From Microbacterium esteraromaticum (GTDB lineage: Bacteria; Actinomycetota; Actinomycetes; Actinomycetales; Microbacteriaceae), in assembly GCF_014084045.1 (NCBI RefSeq), contig NZ_CP043732.1, positions 2,976,001-3,040,000 on the forward strand: 64,000 nucleotides of DNA. Direction: 5' to 3'. The notes beneath the pieces are model-generated. The model was not told the DNA's origin, searched no databases, and worked only from the letters and a program-made list of their open reading frames with translations. Position 1 is the first letter of the stretch. Each line of letters opens with the position of its first letter. Positions 23,280 through 35,261 of this stretch are shown here, piece after piece. Both the position numbers and the translations under genes were made by a program.

Positions 23280-25439
23280 ATGGCTGACACGATCAACGAG
23301 CAGTACGCAGGCGTCGACTTCTCGCCGCTCTCCGCTCTCGCCGACGGCGAGGTCATCACGCACTCCCCCGTGCGCGACATCCGTCTCGCCTCGGGCAGGG
23401 TGCTCGCCCTCATCACCCTCGACAACGGGCGCGACCACACCCGGCCGAACACCCTGGGGCCGGCGACGCTCACCGAGCTCGGCGAGACTCTCGACGCGCT
23501 GAAGGCGCGCGCGGCGTCCGGCGAGATCCACGCGGTCGGCATCACCGGCAAGCAGTACATCCTCGCTGCCGGCGCCGACCTCTCCGATATCAGCAGGGTC
23601 GGATCGAAGGACAACGCCCGTCTGATCGCACAGCTCGGGCACAAGGTCATCGGCTCGCTGTCCGAGCTGGGCGTGCCGTCGTTCGCCTTCGTCAACGGCC
23701 TCGCACTCGGCGGCGGCATGGAGATCGCGCTGAACTCCACCTACCGCACGGTCGACGCGTCGGCGGCGGCGCTGGCCCTGCCCGAGGTCTTCCTCGGAAT
23801 CATCCCCGGCTGGGGTGGCGCCTACCTCGTGCCGAATCTGATCGGCATCGAGAAGGCCCTCGAGGTGGTCATCTCGAACCCGCTCAAGCAGAACCGCATG
23901 CTCAAGCCGCAGCAGGCATTCGAGCTCGGGCTGATGGACGCGATCTTCCCGGCGGCGAACTTCCTCGAGAACTCGCTCGCCTGGGCCGACGCTGTGCTCG
24001 GCGGGCGCAAGGTCGAACGCAAGAACGAGCCGGGCAAGATCGAGCGCACCGTCAAGTGGCCGATCGCGATCAAGATGGCCCGAGGGATGCTCGAGTCGAA
24101 GATCGGCACCGTGCCGAAGTCGCCGTACGTCGCACTCGACCTGCTCGAGAAGGCGAGGAGCGGGACCAAGGCCGAGGGCTTCGCCCGCGAGGACGAGGCT
24201 CTCGCCGAGCTCGTCACCGGTGACCAGTTCGCCGCGTCGATGTACGCCTTCGACCTCGTGCAGAAGCGCGCGAAGCGCCCTGTCGGTGCTCCCGACAAGA
24301 CGCTGGCGAAGAAGGTCACCAAGGTCGGCATCATCGGCGCGGGCCTCATGGCCAGCCAGTTCGCCCTGCTCTTCGTGCGCAAGCTGCAGGTGCCGGTGCT
24401 CATCACCGACCTGGACCAGGCGCGCGTCGACAAGGGCGTGGCGTACATCCACGACGAGATCGGCAAGCTCGAGGCGAAGGGACGCCTCGACGGCGACACC
24501 GCCAACAAGCTGCGCTCGCTGGTGACAGGGACGACAGACAAGAGCCAGTACGCCGACTGCGACTTCGTGATCGAGGCCGTGTTCGAGGAGGTCGGGGTCA
24601 AGCAGCAGGTGTTCGGCGAGATCGAGAAGATCGTCGCCGAGGACGCGATCCTCGCCACCAACACCTCGTCGCTGTCCGTCGAGGAGATCGGCTCGAAGCT
24701 CGCCAATCCCGAGCGTCTTGTCGGCTTCCACTTCTTCAACCCGGTCGCCGTCATGCCGCTCATCGAGATCGTGAAGACCCCGCACACCTCGGAAGCGGCG
24801 CTGTCGACGGCGTTCGTCGTGGCGAAGGGCCTCGGCAAGAACGCCGTGCTGACCGCGGACGCCCCAGGGTTCGTCGTCAACCGGCTGCTCGCCAAGGTCA
24901 TGGGCGAAGCCGCCCGCGCCGTGTACGAAGGCACTCCGGTGGCGGATGTCGAGAAGGCCTTCGCTCCACTCGGCCTGCCGATGGGACCGTTCCAGCTGAT
25001 CGACCTCGTCGGCTGGAAGGTCGCGGCGCACGTGCAGGACACGATGGTGCGCCACTTCCCCGAGCGGTTCTACGCGAACGAGAACTTCCACGCTCTCGCC
25101 GAGCTGGACGCGGTCGTCGAGAAGGACAAGGGCGGACGGGTGACCGGATGGACCAAGGGCGCCGAGAAGGCTCTCAAGGGCCACGTCGACAGCTCGCCGG
25201 CATCCGCCGAGACGATCCTGCAGCGCGTTCAGGACGGACTCGCCCAGGAGATCCGGCTCATGCTGGACGAGGGCGTCGTCCCCGAGGTCGAGGACATCGA
25301 CCTCTGCCTGATCCTCGGAGCCGGCTGGCCGTTCATCGACGGGGGCGCATCGCCCTACCTCGATCGAGAGGGCGCGTCCGAGCGCACGTTCGGCGCGACG
25401 TTCCACAACCCGCCGATCCGCGGGGTCGCGCACAGCTGA
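23280..25439 (+). CDS. fadB: Trifunctional-type fatty-acid oxidation protein (enoyl-CoA hydratase/3-hydroxyacyl-CoA dehydrogenase)
   Basis: The 719-residue protein has an N-terminal crotonase domain (about residues 30-230; oxyanion loops AAGADLSDIS and ALGGGMEIAL, acidic residue near LPEVFLGIIPGWGG) and a 3-hydroxyacyl-CoA dehydrogenase domain (about 345-640; GIIGAGLMASQF for NAD, HFFNPVAVMPLIEIV with catalytic His). It performs the middle two steps of beta-oxidation. I chose ATG 23280 because family homology starts there, five bases after the fadA stop. A UUCG hairpin terminator follows at 25451. Confidence 0.95.
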   Translation: MADTINEQYAGVDFSPLSALADGEVITHSPVRDIRLASGRVLALITLDNGRDHTRPNTLGPATLTELGETLDALKARAASGEIHAVGITGKQYILAAGADLSDISRVGSKDNARLIAQLGHKVIGSLSELGVPSFAFVNGLALGGGMEIALNSTYRTVDASAAALALPEVFLGIIPGWGGAYLVPNLIGIEKALEVVISNPLKQNRMLKPQQAFELGLMDAIFPAANFLENSLAWADAVLGGRKVERKNEPGKIERTVKWPIAIKMARGMLESKIGTVPKSPYVALDLLEKARSGTKAEGFAREDEALAELVTGDQFAASMYAFDLVQKRAKRPVGAPDKTLAKKVTKVGIIGAGLMASQFALLFVRKLQVPVLITDLDQARVDKGVAYIHDEIGKLEAKGRLDGDTANKLRSLVTGTTDKSQYADCDFVIEAVFEEVGVKQQVFGEIEKIVAEDAILATNTSSLSVEEIGSKLANPERLVGFHFFNPVAVMPLIEIVKTPHTSEAALSTAFVVAKGLGKNAVLTADAPGFVVNRLLAKVMGEAARAVYEGTPVADVEKAFAPLGLPMGPFQLIDLVGWKVAAHVQDTMVRHFPERFYANENFHALAELDAVVEKDKGGRVTGWTKGAEKALKGHVDSSPASAETILQRVQDGLAQEIRLMLDEGVVPEVEDIDLCLILGAGWPFIDGGASPYLDREGASERTFGATFHNPPIRGVAHS

Positions 25440-25450
25440 AGCTCGTGCAG

Positions 25451-25478
25451 AGGGGCCGTGCCTTCGGGCGCGGCCCCT
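25451..25478 (+). terminator. Terminator of the fadAB operon
   Basis: AGGGGCCGTGCC (25451-25462) pairs with GGCGCGGCCCCT (25467-25478), with one T-G wobble, around a TTCG tetraloop, followed by TTCTC. Confidence 0.8.
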
Positions 25479-25579
25479 TCTCGTGCCGGCGTGGAACAGT
25501 CGACCAACAGCGGGTGAACACCCTCTGCGATCGGGCGGAATCGGGGTTCTGCATGCGGGTGGGGCGGCACGATGGTGGC

Positions 25580-26275
25580 ATGGACATGATCCTCACGATG
25601 ATGGGTGGGAAGGGCATGTCGGGTCTGCTCAAGACCGGCACGGCGATTCTCACCGTGCTGCTCGTCGTTCCGGCTCTGCTGCGGCTCTTCGTCGTGACGG
25701 TGGACGAGGGCTGGGCGGCCATCCGCACCCGCAACGGCAAGCCGATCATCCGCAACCGCCCTCAGCGGCGGCCGTCACGCGCCGGGGGCGCTGTCGGCGA
25801 GGTCGTGGTGCTGCATCCCGGCAGCCACGGAGCGTTCCCCCTGTTCTACTGGTACAAGCTGGTCGATGTGCGCTGCCGCGCGACGGACCTGCCCGTGCGC
25901 GAGATGACAGGCGCGAACGGCCGGCAGCACCGCGTCCATGCATCGTTCGAATGGCGTCCGGTCCCGAGCGGACGCGATCTGCGTGTGTTCGAGCTCGACG
26001 TGGTCAACGTCAAGGAGCGCGCTTCGAACATCGTGGGCGCAGCTCTGCGCGACATCGTCCGCGGACTGGATGCGAACGATCTGCCGCACAATGACGAGCT
26101 CAGCACTCGGGTGCTCACGGCCTGCTCCGACGACGTGCGCCGGGCCTGCGGTGTCGAGGTGGTGCGGGTGATGATCACCGGCGACGCGTTGACCGACGGC
26201 TACCTGCTGGCCGGAGCGCTGCGCGAGAGCGAGCGCGCATCGTCGGGCATCGCCGCTCTGCACGCGCTGAACTGA
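25580..26275 (+). CDS. SPFH/band-7-like membrane protein
   Basis: The 231-residue product has one N-terminal membrane segment (TGTAILTVLLVVPALLRLFV) followed by a beta-rich, charged domain with VDVRCRATDLPVREMTGANG and a helical end. The single anchor plus V-D-x-R and repeated beta pattern resemble SPFH/band-7 proteins, though shorter than most stomatins. I place the start at ATG 25580; an in-frame ATG at 25553 is possible. It converges with the lipid kinase, with only six bases between stops. Confidence 0.55.
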   Translation: MDMILTMMGGKGMSGLLKTGTAILTVLLVVPALLRLFVVTVDEGWAAIRTRNGKPIIRNRPQRRPSRAGGAVGEVVVLHPGSHGAFPLFYWYKLVDVRCRATDLPVREMTGANGRQHRVHASFEWRPVPSGRDLRVFELDVVNVKERASNIVGAALRDIVRGLDANDLPHNDELSTRVLTACSDDVRRACGVEVVRVMITGDALTDGYLLAGALRESERASSGIAALHALN

Positions 26276-26281
26276 GATCGC

Positions 26282-27187
26282 TCAGCGTCTCGGCAGCATG
26301 ATCTCGAGCGCCCCGGGTCGGATGCCGATCTCGCACTCCAGCGAGCCGATGCGCTCGCCGTCGGCGTACGCGACCAGGTCGGGAGCGGACACGCGGATGC
26401 GCGTGCAGCGCAGGTGACGGACCTCAGGGCGCGTGAGATGAGCGCCCCGCAGCAGCAGCGGGAACAGTCGCAGCAGCCGGGTCCTGCTGAGAGGCGCCAC
26501 GTGCACGGCTTCGAGCAATCCGTCGTCGGGGCGCGCGTCCGCGCACATCGGCATGCCTCCCCCGTAGCTCGCCGTGTTGCCCACCGCCAGCAGCGTTCCC
26601 GGCATGACCTCCGGCTCGCCGCCGTCGATCGAGACGTGGAACCGGGTCGGCCGCAGGCGCAGCAGCTCGATCACCAGGGCGAGGTGGTACCGCATCCGGC
26701 CGCTGGGCCGCCTGAGGATGTTCGTGCGCTCGCTCACCTTCGCATCGAAGCCCATCGCCGCCACCGTGAGGAAGACCCGCACGCGCCCATCGGATTCGAG
26801 GGTCCCGAGGTCGATCCGACGCGGGATGCCCGACAGCACGGCCCGCGCGGCCTCCGCCGGCCGCACGTCGGCGATGCCGAGGCCGCGCGCGAGATCGTCG
26901 CCGGTCCCGGCCGGCACGAGGGCGACGGGAATGTCGGCATCGGCCAGCAGATCGACGATCCCCGCGAGAGTGCCATCGCCTCCGACGACGACCGCGCCGT
27001 CCCAGTCCTGCTGCAGCGACTCCCCCACGAGGTCGCGGGCGCGGCCGGTGGTCTCGCCCACCACGGCGTGCACGCGGGCGCCTGACGCCCGCAGAGCTTC
27101 GGCGGCGTCGGCACCGGCGCCCTCACCCCTGCCCTTGCCGGAATGCGGGTTGATGACGAGCAGGATGCGCGGCGACGATCCGCCCAT
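26282..27187 (-). CDS. Diacylglycerol kinase-family lipid kinase (YegS-like)
   Basis: The 301-residue protein has the DAGK catalytic fold: LLVINPHSGKGRGEG, the nucleotide loop VVGGDGTLAGIVDLL, and VPAGTGDDLARGLGI. The C-terminal half has GNTASYGGGMPMCADARPDD and ends with the IRPGALEIMLP strand. It phosphorylates a membrane lipid such as diacylglycerol or a related alcohol. It is the downstream gene of dxs on the same strand, 10 bases after it. A second lipid kinase is at 60015. Confidence 0.85.
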   Translation of the reverse strand: MGGSSPRILLVINPHSGKGRGEGAGADAAEALRASGARVHAVVGETTGRARDLVGESLQQDWDGAVVVGGDGTLAGIVDLLADADIPVALVPAGTGDDLARGLGIADVRPAEAARAVLSGIPRRIDLGTLESDGRVRVFLTVAAMGFDAKVSERTNILRRPSGRMRYHLALVIELLRLRPTRFHVSIDGGEPEVMPGTLLAVGNTASYGGGMPMCADARPDDGLLEAVHVAPLSRTRLLRLFPLLLRGAHLTRPEVRHLRCTRIRVSAPDLVAYADGERIGSLECEIGIRPGALEIMLPRR

Positions 27188-27197
27188 GTCGGTCGGC

Positions 27198-29141
27198 TCA
27201 GCGGGTCTCGTGCAGCGGGAGCTCGATCGCCCCGGTCTGTCCCGGCGCCTTGGCGACGGGGATGCGGGTTCCGCCCACCTGCGCGATGACGTCGGCTGTG
27301 ATCTTCTCGACCGTCAGCCCCGCGTCCTCCAGGATCTCCTCGCGCGATGCATGCTCGAGGAACTCGTCCGGCAGGCCCAGCTCGTCCACGCCCGTGTCGA
27401 TGCCGGCCTCGCGCAGCACCTGTCGGACGCGGGTGCCGATGCCGCCGGCACGGATGCCGTCCTCCAGGGTGATCACGAGGCGGTGGCGCGCCGCCAGCGA
27501 GACGACCGACGCCTGCACGGGCACCGCCCAGCGCGGATCGATGACGGTCGCTCCGATCCCGCGCCCACGGAGGCGCTCTGCGATCTCGACGGCCATCTCG
27601 GCGAACGAGCCGATGGCGACGATCAGGACGTCCTCCTCGTCACCCCTGGCCAGCACGTCCGTGCCGTCTGAGAGCCGCTCGACCGCCGTGATGGGGTCGG
27701 GAACCTCGCCCTTGGGGTAGCGGATGACGGTGGGCGCGTCATCGATCGCGACGGCTTCGGCGAGAGCCTCGTGCAGACGCTCGGCGTCTCGCGGCGCGGC
27801 GATCCGGATGCCGGGCACCATCTGCAGCATCGCCAGATCCCACACGCCGTGGTGACTCGGGCCGTCGGGCCCTGTCACACCGGCGCGGTCGAGCACGAAC
27901 GTGACGCCGGAGCGGTGCAGAGCCACGTCCATCAGCACCTGATCGAACGCGCGGTTCATGAACGTCGCGTAGATCGCCACGACCGGATGCAGCCCCCCGA
28001 ACGCGAGCCCTGCCGCGGAGGCGACCGCATGCTGCTCCGCGATGCCCACGTCGTAGACGCGATCGGGGAATCGCTCGGCGAAAGCGGCGAGGCCGGTCGG
28101 GCGGAGCATCGCGGCGGTCATGGCGATGACCTTCTCGTCCCGGCCGCCGATCTCGACGAGAGCGTCTGAGAACACGGAGGTCCAGGACGTGCCGGAGGAC
28201 GACGACAGCGCCCCGCCGGTCTTCGGGTCGATGCGTCCGACGGCATGGAACTGGTCGGCCACATCGTCGAGAGCTGGTTGGTAGCCGCGGCCCTTCTCGG
28301 TGATCGCGTGAACGATGACGGGCGCGCCGTAGTCCTTGGCGTAGCGCAGGGTCTCGATCAAGGCGCCCACGTCGTGTCCGTCGACCGGTCCGAGGTACTT
28401 GATGTCGAGGTTGGAATACAGCGCCACGTTGTTCGTGAACCGCGAGAGGAAGCCGTGCGTGCCGCCGCGCACTCCGCGGAACACGGCACGACCGAGCGGG
28501 CCGAAGGCGCGGAAGAGCCGGTCGGATTTGCGGTGCATCTCGCGGTACACGCCGGCCGTGCGCACGCGGTTCAGGTACCGCGACATGCCGCCGATCGTCG
28601 GCGCATACGAGCGCCCGTTGTCGTTCACGACGATGATCAGGTTTCGCTCGTTGTCGTCGCTGATGTTGTTCAGCGCCTCCCAGGTCATCCCGCCGGTGAG
28701 GGCGCCGTCGCCGACCACGGCGACGACGTGGCGGTCTGCGCGCCCCGTCGCGGTGAGCGCACGCGAGATGCCGTCGGCCCAGCTGAGCGAGCTCGACGCG
28801 TGCGAGGACTCGACCACGTCGTGCACGCTCTCGGCGCGCTGCGGGTACCCGGCCAGGCCGCCACGCGAGCGAAGGTTCGAGAAGTCCTGACGTCCTGTGA
28901 GCAGCTTGTGCACGTACGACTGGTGCCCGGTGTCGAAGATGATCGGGTCATCCGGAGAGGAGAAGACCCGGTGCAGCGCGATCGTCAGCTCGACGACGCC
29001 GAGATTCGGCCCGAGGTGCCCGCCCGTGCGGGCCACGTTCTCGACGAGGAAGGCCCGGATCTCGGCGGCCAGCTCGACCAGTTCTCCGCTGGAGAGTCGA
29101 TCGAGGTCTCGGGGGCCGGTGATACTCGGCAGGATCGGCAT
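27198..29141 (-). CDS. dxs: 1-Deoxy-D-xylulose-5-phosphate synthase
   Basis: The 647-residue enzyme starts the non-mevalonate isoprenoid pathway from pyruvate and glyceraldehyde-3-phosphate. Thiamine diphosphate binding is visible in VVGDGALTGGMTWEALNN, an early catalytic histidine region in DTGHQSYVHKLLTGR, and a transketolase-like domain with VGIAEQHAVASAAGLA. Length is full. The gene stands alone with the lipid kinase below it; GGAGGAG precedes the ATG. Confidence 0.97.
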   Translation of the reverse strand: MPILPSITGPRDLDRLSSGELVELAAEIRAFLVENVARTGGHLGPNLGVVELTIALHRVFSSPDDPIIFDTGHQSYVHKLLTGRQDFSNLRSRGGLAGYPQRAESVHDVVESSHASSSLSWADGISRALTATGRADRHVVAVVGDGALTGGMTWEALNNISDDNERNLIIVVNDNGRSYAPTIGGMSRYLNRVRTAGVYREMHRKSDRLFRAFGPLGRAVFRGVRGGTHGFLSRFTNNVALYSNLDIKYLGPVDGHDVGALIETLRYAKDYGAPVIVHAITEKGRGYQPALDDVADQFHAVGRIDPKTGGALSSSSGTSWTSVFSDALVEIGGRDEKVIAMTAAMLRPTGLAAFAERFPDRVYDVGIAEQHAVASAAGLAFGGLHPVVAIYATFMNRAFDQVLMDVALHRSGVTFVLDRAGVTGPDGPSHHGVWDLAMLQMVPGIRIAAPRDAERLHEALAEAVAIDDAPTVIRYPKGEVPDPITAVERLSDGTDVLARGDEEDVLIVAIGSFAEMAVEIAERLRGRGIGATVIDPRWAVPVQASVVSLAARHRLVITLEDGIRAGGIGTRVRQVLREAGIDTGVDELGLPDEFLEHASREEILEDAGLTVEKITADVIAQVGGTRIPVAKAPGQTGAIELPLHETR

Positions 29142-29363
29142 GGACGCTCCTCCGCGACTCGACGATGGCGCGGCCGGAGGGCTCGCGCGAATCCCTCCAG
29201 TCTATCGCCGCGCGGCTGCGTGTTCGGCGCGCGGCGGGCTGCGGGCGCGCCGAACGGCCCGGGACCGCGGTCATTGTCCACCGCTGCGGCGGCGACCGCA
29301 TCCACGGGACGCTCTGTTCAGCCGCACGCCATTCGGCACCGGGACCGGCTCGCCGCAAAGCGA

Positions 29364-29396
29364 GCGCCCCGCCCGGGAACAACCCGGGCGGGGCGC
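29364..29396. terminator. Terminator between acnA and dxs
   Basis: GCGCCCCGCCCGGG (29364-29377) pairs perfectly with CCCGGGCGGGGCGC (29383-29396) around AACAA: a 14-bp stem just downstream of the acnA stop. Confidence 0.85.
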
Positions 29397-29409
29397 GTCA
29401 CGATGTGCG

Positions 29410-32244
<2,835 letters not shown>

Positions 32245-32369
32245 GAATCCGTCTCCTTCTGATCGGATGGGAGCGACAGGCGCTTCCATCTTGCTCGCCG
32301 AGTGAGCGCCACGGCTAGCAAGGTTGGCCTTACCAGTCTGCGTCGGGCGATCGCTCGATGGAATGAGCA

Positions 32370-32393
32370 ATTTATCTTGACGTCAAGATAAAT
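32370..32393. promoter_or_regulatory. Perfect 24-bp palindrome at the acnA promoter
   Basis: ATTTATCTTGAC followed by its exact reverse complement GTCAAGATAAAT, in a chromosome averaging far higher GC. On the minus strand it contains TTGACG in a plausible -35 position. It lies 126 bases upstream of the acnA GTG and 15 bases beyond the DUF3159 stop. It looks like a dimeric repressor operator. The regulator is not identified in this window. Confidence 0.75.
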
Positions 32394-32407
32394 CTAGCAG
32401 AACGGAA

Positions 32408-33172
32408 TCACTCGGGTTCCTCTTCGGCGCGTCGGTAGAGCGCGCGGACCACGAGCCAGGTGACCGCGACCATGGGTGCGAACAGCGGCAGCCCCATGAC
32501 CAGCTTGAGGGTGCCGAGCAGAGTCACCTGATCGGTGAGGTAGAGCGGCAGCTGCACCGACAGCCGCAGCAGGAAGAGGGCGCCCCATGCCAGCCCCAGC
32601 CAGAAGAAGGCGCGGCGCTTGCGGCGGTCGGCTCGCCACGCGAGGCCCTCCCCCATCAGGAAGCCGACGGCCAGCCCGATGATCGACCACCCGACGAGGG
32701 CGGCGACCACCATCACGGTGCCGTACAGCGCGTTCGTGATGAGCCCGGGCACGAAGTTGTCGGCCCCGCGTCCCGTCCACAGCGCGAGCGCCGCGGCGGC
32801 GGCCGCCGCGACGAGACCGCCGAGCGCTGCCGACGGAGGCGACTTCTGAGCGAGGCGGATGATCGTGAACAGCGCCGCGACCCCGACCGACACCCCGAGC
32901 GAGAGCAGCAGGGGCTCAGGGCGGATGGTGAACAACACCACGAATGCGAGGCTCGGCAGCACCGACTCGATGATCCCTCGCCAGCCGCCCATCGCGGTCC
33001 ACACGATCCGCTGGGTGCTCTCGCCCGTCTCCGCGCTGAGTCCGGCCCGGCGTGCGGCGCCGCCGAGAGCGGCGCCGATCATCTCGGCCGCGGAGGCGTC
33101 GCCCTGTCCTGCCGCTCCGACCGGCTCCTCCGGCGGGCGCTGCGCGCCTTCGCGGTCGTCGGCGTGGGTCAC
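32408..33172 (-). CDS. DUF3159 membrane protein
   Basis: The 254-residue protein has a polar N-terminus and about six membrane segments in two blocks (about residues 75-165 and 185-245), with RRKRRAFFWLGLAWGALFLLR between. It matches DUF3159, an actinobacterial family next to DUF3710 and dut, as here. It overlaps DUF3710 by ATGA. No enzymatic motif. Confidence 0.85.
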   Translation of the reverse strand: MTHADDREGAQRPPEEPVGAAGQGDASAAEMIGAALGGAARRAGLSAETGESTQRIVWTAMGGWRGIIESVLPSLAFVVLFTIRPEPLLLSLGVSVGVAALFTIIRLAQKSPPSAALGGLVAAAAAAALALWTGRGADNFVPGLITNALYGTVMVVAALVGWSIIGLAVGFLMGEGLAWRADRRKRRAFFWLGLAWGALFLLRLSVQLPLYLTDQVTLLGTLKLVMGLPLFAPMVAVTWLVVRALYRRAEEEPE

Positions 33173-33762
33173 GCCGAGCCCGGCGTGGTGGGCATCTTGA
33201 GAGGGATGAGGTCGCGAGGCGGCATCGGAGATCCGCCGCGCACGACGACGATCGAGCGGAACAGGTCCTCGACCTGCTCGGCGGCGGCCGGATCGGATGC
33301 CGCGTCGCCGCCGATGACCCCGCGCAGGAACCAGCGAGGGCCGTCGATGCCGACGAAGCGGGCCAGCCGCATGCCGGAGCCCTCGGCGGCGGTCGCGGGC
33401 ACTTCGGCCAGAAGCTCCTTGCCGAGCGGGCCCTCGCGCTCCTCGACGCGACCGCCCTGCGTGCGGATCTGATCGCGCAGCTGCACTCGGGTCTCATCCC
33501 ACAGACCGCGGGTGCGCGGCGCGGCGAAGGGCTGCACCTGCAGCGAGGAGCCTGCGTAGTCGAGGCCGACGGCCACGATCCTCTTGCTCTGCTCCTCCAC
33601 CTCGAGGCGCAGATTCAGTCCCTCGCGGGGCAGCACCTTGATGCCGCCGAGGTCGATGTAGGGACGAACCGGGTTCGCCTCGCTGTCGTCGAACGGGCCC
33701 GCGGCCGCGCGATCGGCCGGTGCGGACTTCAGCGTGGGTGTGGGTTCGATCTCTTCAGTCAT
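33169..33762 (-). CDS. DUF3710 protein
   Basis: The 197-residue soluble protein has the DUF3710 pattern: YIDLGGIKVLPREGLNLRLE, QPFAAPRTRGLWDETR, and PRWFLRGVIGG. The family co-occurs with dut and DUF3159 in actinobacteria; function unknown. It overlaps both neighbours by four bases, so the three genes are translated as a coupled unit. Confidence 0.85.
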   Translation of the reverse strand: MTEEIEPTPTLKSAPADRAAAGPFDDSEANPVRPYIDLGGIKVLPREGLNLRLEVEEQSKRIVAVGLDYAGSSLQVQPFAAPRTRGLWDETRVQLRDQIRTQGGRVEEREGPLGKELLAEVPATAAEGSGMRLARFVGIDGPRWFLRGVIGGDAASDPAAAEQVEDLFRSIVVVRGGSPMPPRDLIPLKMPTTPGSA

Positions 33763-34208
33763 TCGCTCTTTCCCTGGGTGTAGCCGGTCGACCCGAATCC
33801 GCCATCGCCGCGCACGCTCTCGGGCAGCTCGTCGACGGGCTCGAAGCGGGCCTGGACGACCGGCATCACGATCAGCTGCGCGATCCGGTCGCCGACGGCC
33901 ACATCGTACGCTTCCCTGCTGTCGGTGTTCAGCAGGCTCACCTTGATCTCGCCGCGGTAGCCGGCGTCGACGGTGCCGGGCGAGTTCACAACGGTGATGC
34001 CGTGCTTCGCAGCCAGGCCGCTGCGAGGGACGACGAAGGCCGCATGGCCCTCGGGCAGCGCGATCCGCACGCCCGTGGGCACAAGGGCCCGCTCACCGGG
34101 CTCCAGGCGCACGGCCTCGGTCGAGACGAGATCGGCCCCGGCATCGCCGGGGTGCGCGTAGAACGGGACGTTCGCGGAGATAATGGGAACCGCAACGGAA
34201 TGAGTCAC
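33759..34208 (-). CDS. dut: dUTP diphosphatase
   Basis: The 149-residue trimeric dUTPase hydrolyses dUTP to dUMP, keeping uracil out of DNA. The conserved motifs are visible: AHPGDAGADLVS, PRSGLAAKHGITVVN (uracil loop), GTVDAGYRGEI, and the glycine-rich C-terminal RGDGGFGSTGY. It leads the dut-DUF3710-DUF3159 operon. The start is GTG at 34208, only three bases from the divergent DUF3093 frame. Confidence 0.97.
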   Translation of the reverse strand: MTHSVAVPIISANVPFYAHPGDAGADLVSTEAVRLEPGERALVPTGVRIALPEGHAAFVVPRSGLAAKHGITVVNSPGTVDAGYRGEIKVSLLNTDSREAYDVAVGDRIAQLIVMPVVQARFEPVDELPESVRGDGGFGSTGYTQGKSE

Positions 34209-34211
34209 CCC

Positions 34212-34694
34212 ATGAGGCTAATGCAGAACACCCGCCCCGACACGCGAGAGACCTACCGCGAGCGGCTCGCCCCCGGGCTGTGGCTTCTCGTCACGATCGC
34301 GCTGGCGGGTCCGATGGTCTCGCTCGTGCTCACCCCGCTCGACGCGAGTCTCGCCCTGATGGTCGGCGCCGTGGTCTCGCTCGTGCTGGTCGCTGCCAGC
34401 GTCGTCCTGTCCCCCACCGTCCGCGTGTCGGATGGCGTGCTGTATGCGGGACGCGCGCATATCGATGCGACCTGGCTCGGCGATCCCCAGGACTTCATCG
34501 GCGAGGAGGCCAGAGCCCGGCGCACCCATCAGATCGCCAGAGACGGGTGGAACCTGCTGCGCGGAGGCGTCGACGGCGTCGTCGTGGTGCCCGTCACGGA
34601 TCCCGATGACCCGGTGAGCAGCTGGACGCTGTCGTCCCGCACCCCCGACAGGCTCGCGGCGGCGATCCGCTCCGCGCGCGCCGAGCGCGGCTGA
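34212..34694 (+). CDS. DUF3093 membrane protein
   Basis: The protein has two adjacent membrane segments (WLLVTIALAGPMVSLVL and LMVGAVVSLVLVAASVVL) and a soluble domain with VSDGVLYAGRAHIDATWLG and WTLSSRTPDRLAAAI, matching DUF3093. Starts at 34200, 34212 and 34221 are all possible; the first would overlap the divergent dut start. A GATAAT at 34178-34183 lies within dut and could be the promoter, implying the regulatory region is inside the neighbouring coding sequence. Confidence 0.8.
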   Translation: MRLMQNTRPDTRETYRERLAPGLWLLVTIALAGPMVSLVLTPLDASLALMVGAVVSLVLVAASVVLSPTVRVSDGVLYAGRAHIDATWLGDPQDFIGEEARARRTHQIARDGWNLLRGGVDGVVVVPVTDPDDPVSSWTLSSRTPDRLAAAIRSARAERG

Positions 34695-34713
34695 TCCGAC
34701 GCCGAGACGCAGA

Positions 34714-34744
34714 ACGCGCCCCGAACCATGTGGCCGGGGCGCGT
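34714..34744. terminator. Bidirectional terminator between DUF3093 and DUF4193
   Basis: ACGCGCCCCG (34714-34723) pairs perfectly with CGGGGCGCGT (34735-34744) between convergent genes. Confidence 0.75.
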
Positions 34745-34755
34745 GCGTGTCGAGG

Positions 34756-35049
34756 TCAGGCGGCGCATTCCTTGCAGATGGGGCCGTCCGCGCCGTCGTG
34801 ATCGAGCTGCGAGCGGTGCTTCACGAGGAAGCAGCTCATGCAGGTGAACTCGTCCTGCTGCGCGGGCAGCACCACGACGTCGAGCTCCATATCGGAGAGG
34901 TCAGCGCCGGGGAGCTCGAAACCGGTGGGGTTGTCTGAGTCCTCGACGTCGCCGGCGCCGGACTGGCTGCTCGGCACGCGCTCCTTGAGGGCTTCGATCG
35001 ACTCGGAGTCGTCTTCGCTCTTGCGAGGGGCGTCGTAATCGGTTGCCAT
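34756..35049 (-). CDS. DUF4193 zinc-ribbon protein
   Basis: The 97-residue acidic protein ends in a zinc ribbon, CMSCFLVKHRSQL and CKEC (C-x2-C twice). It matches DUF4193, an actinobacterial family often near sepH and dut. I place the start at ATG 35049 because the longer frame upstream is not family sequence. Divergent from sepH, with 212 bases between. Confidence 0.85.
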   Translation of the reverse strand: MATDYDAPRKSEDDSESIEALKERVPSSQSGAGDVEDSDNPTGFELPGADLSDMELDVVVLPAQQDEFTCMSCFLVKHRSQLDHDGADGPICKECAA

Positions 35050-35261
35050 GCGGTGATTCTCCACTTCCGCGGTGCGTGGGTGTGTCTGGTGGGGGGATCC
35101 GATTTCGGGTGATCGGCGGGCCATAGTTTGCACGACTGCGCCTCTTTTCGCAAATGCCTCTCGGCCCGCACAGGAAAACTCGCGGCACGCCCGCGATATT
35201 CCCCGCCCGATCAGGGTGCGCGTGACACCATGAACGCACATCCCATCAGAGGGGCATTGGC

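Noticed and set aside
23250..25433. Long antisense open frame over fadB
   Set aside because: Shadow of the fadB codon bias; no start signal or family similarity.
29142..29363. Riboswitch or gene upstream of dxs
   Set aside because: No conserved riboswitch elements or credible frame; only the terminator region was supported.
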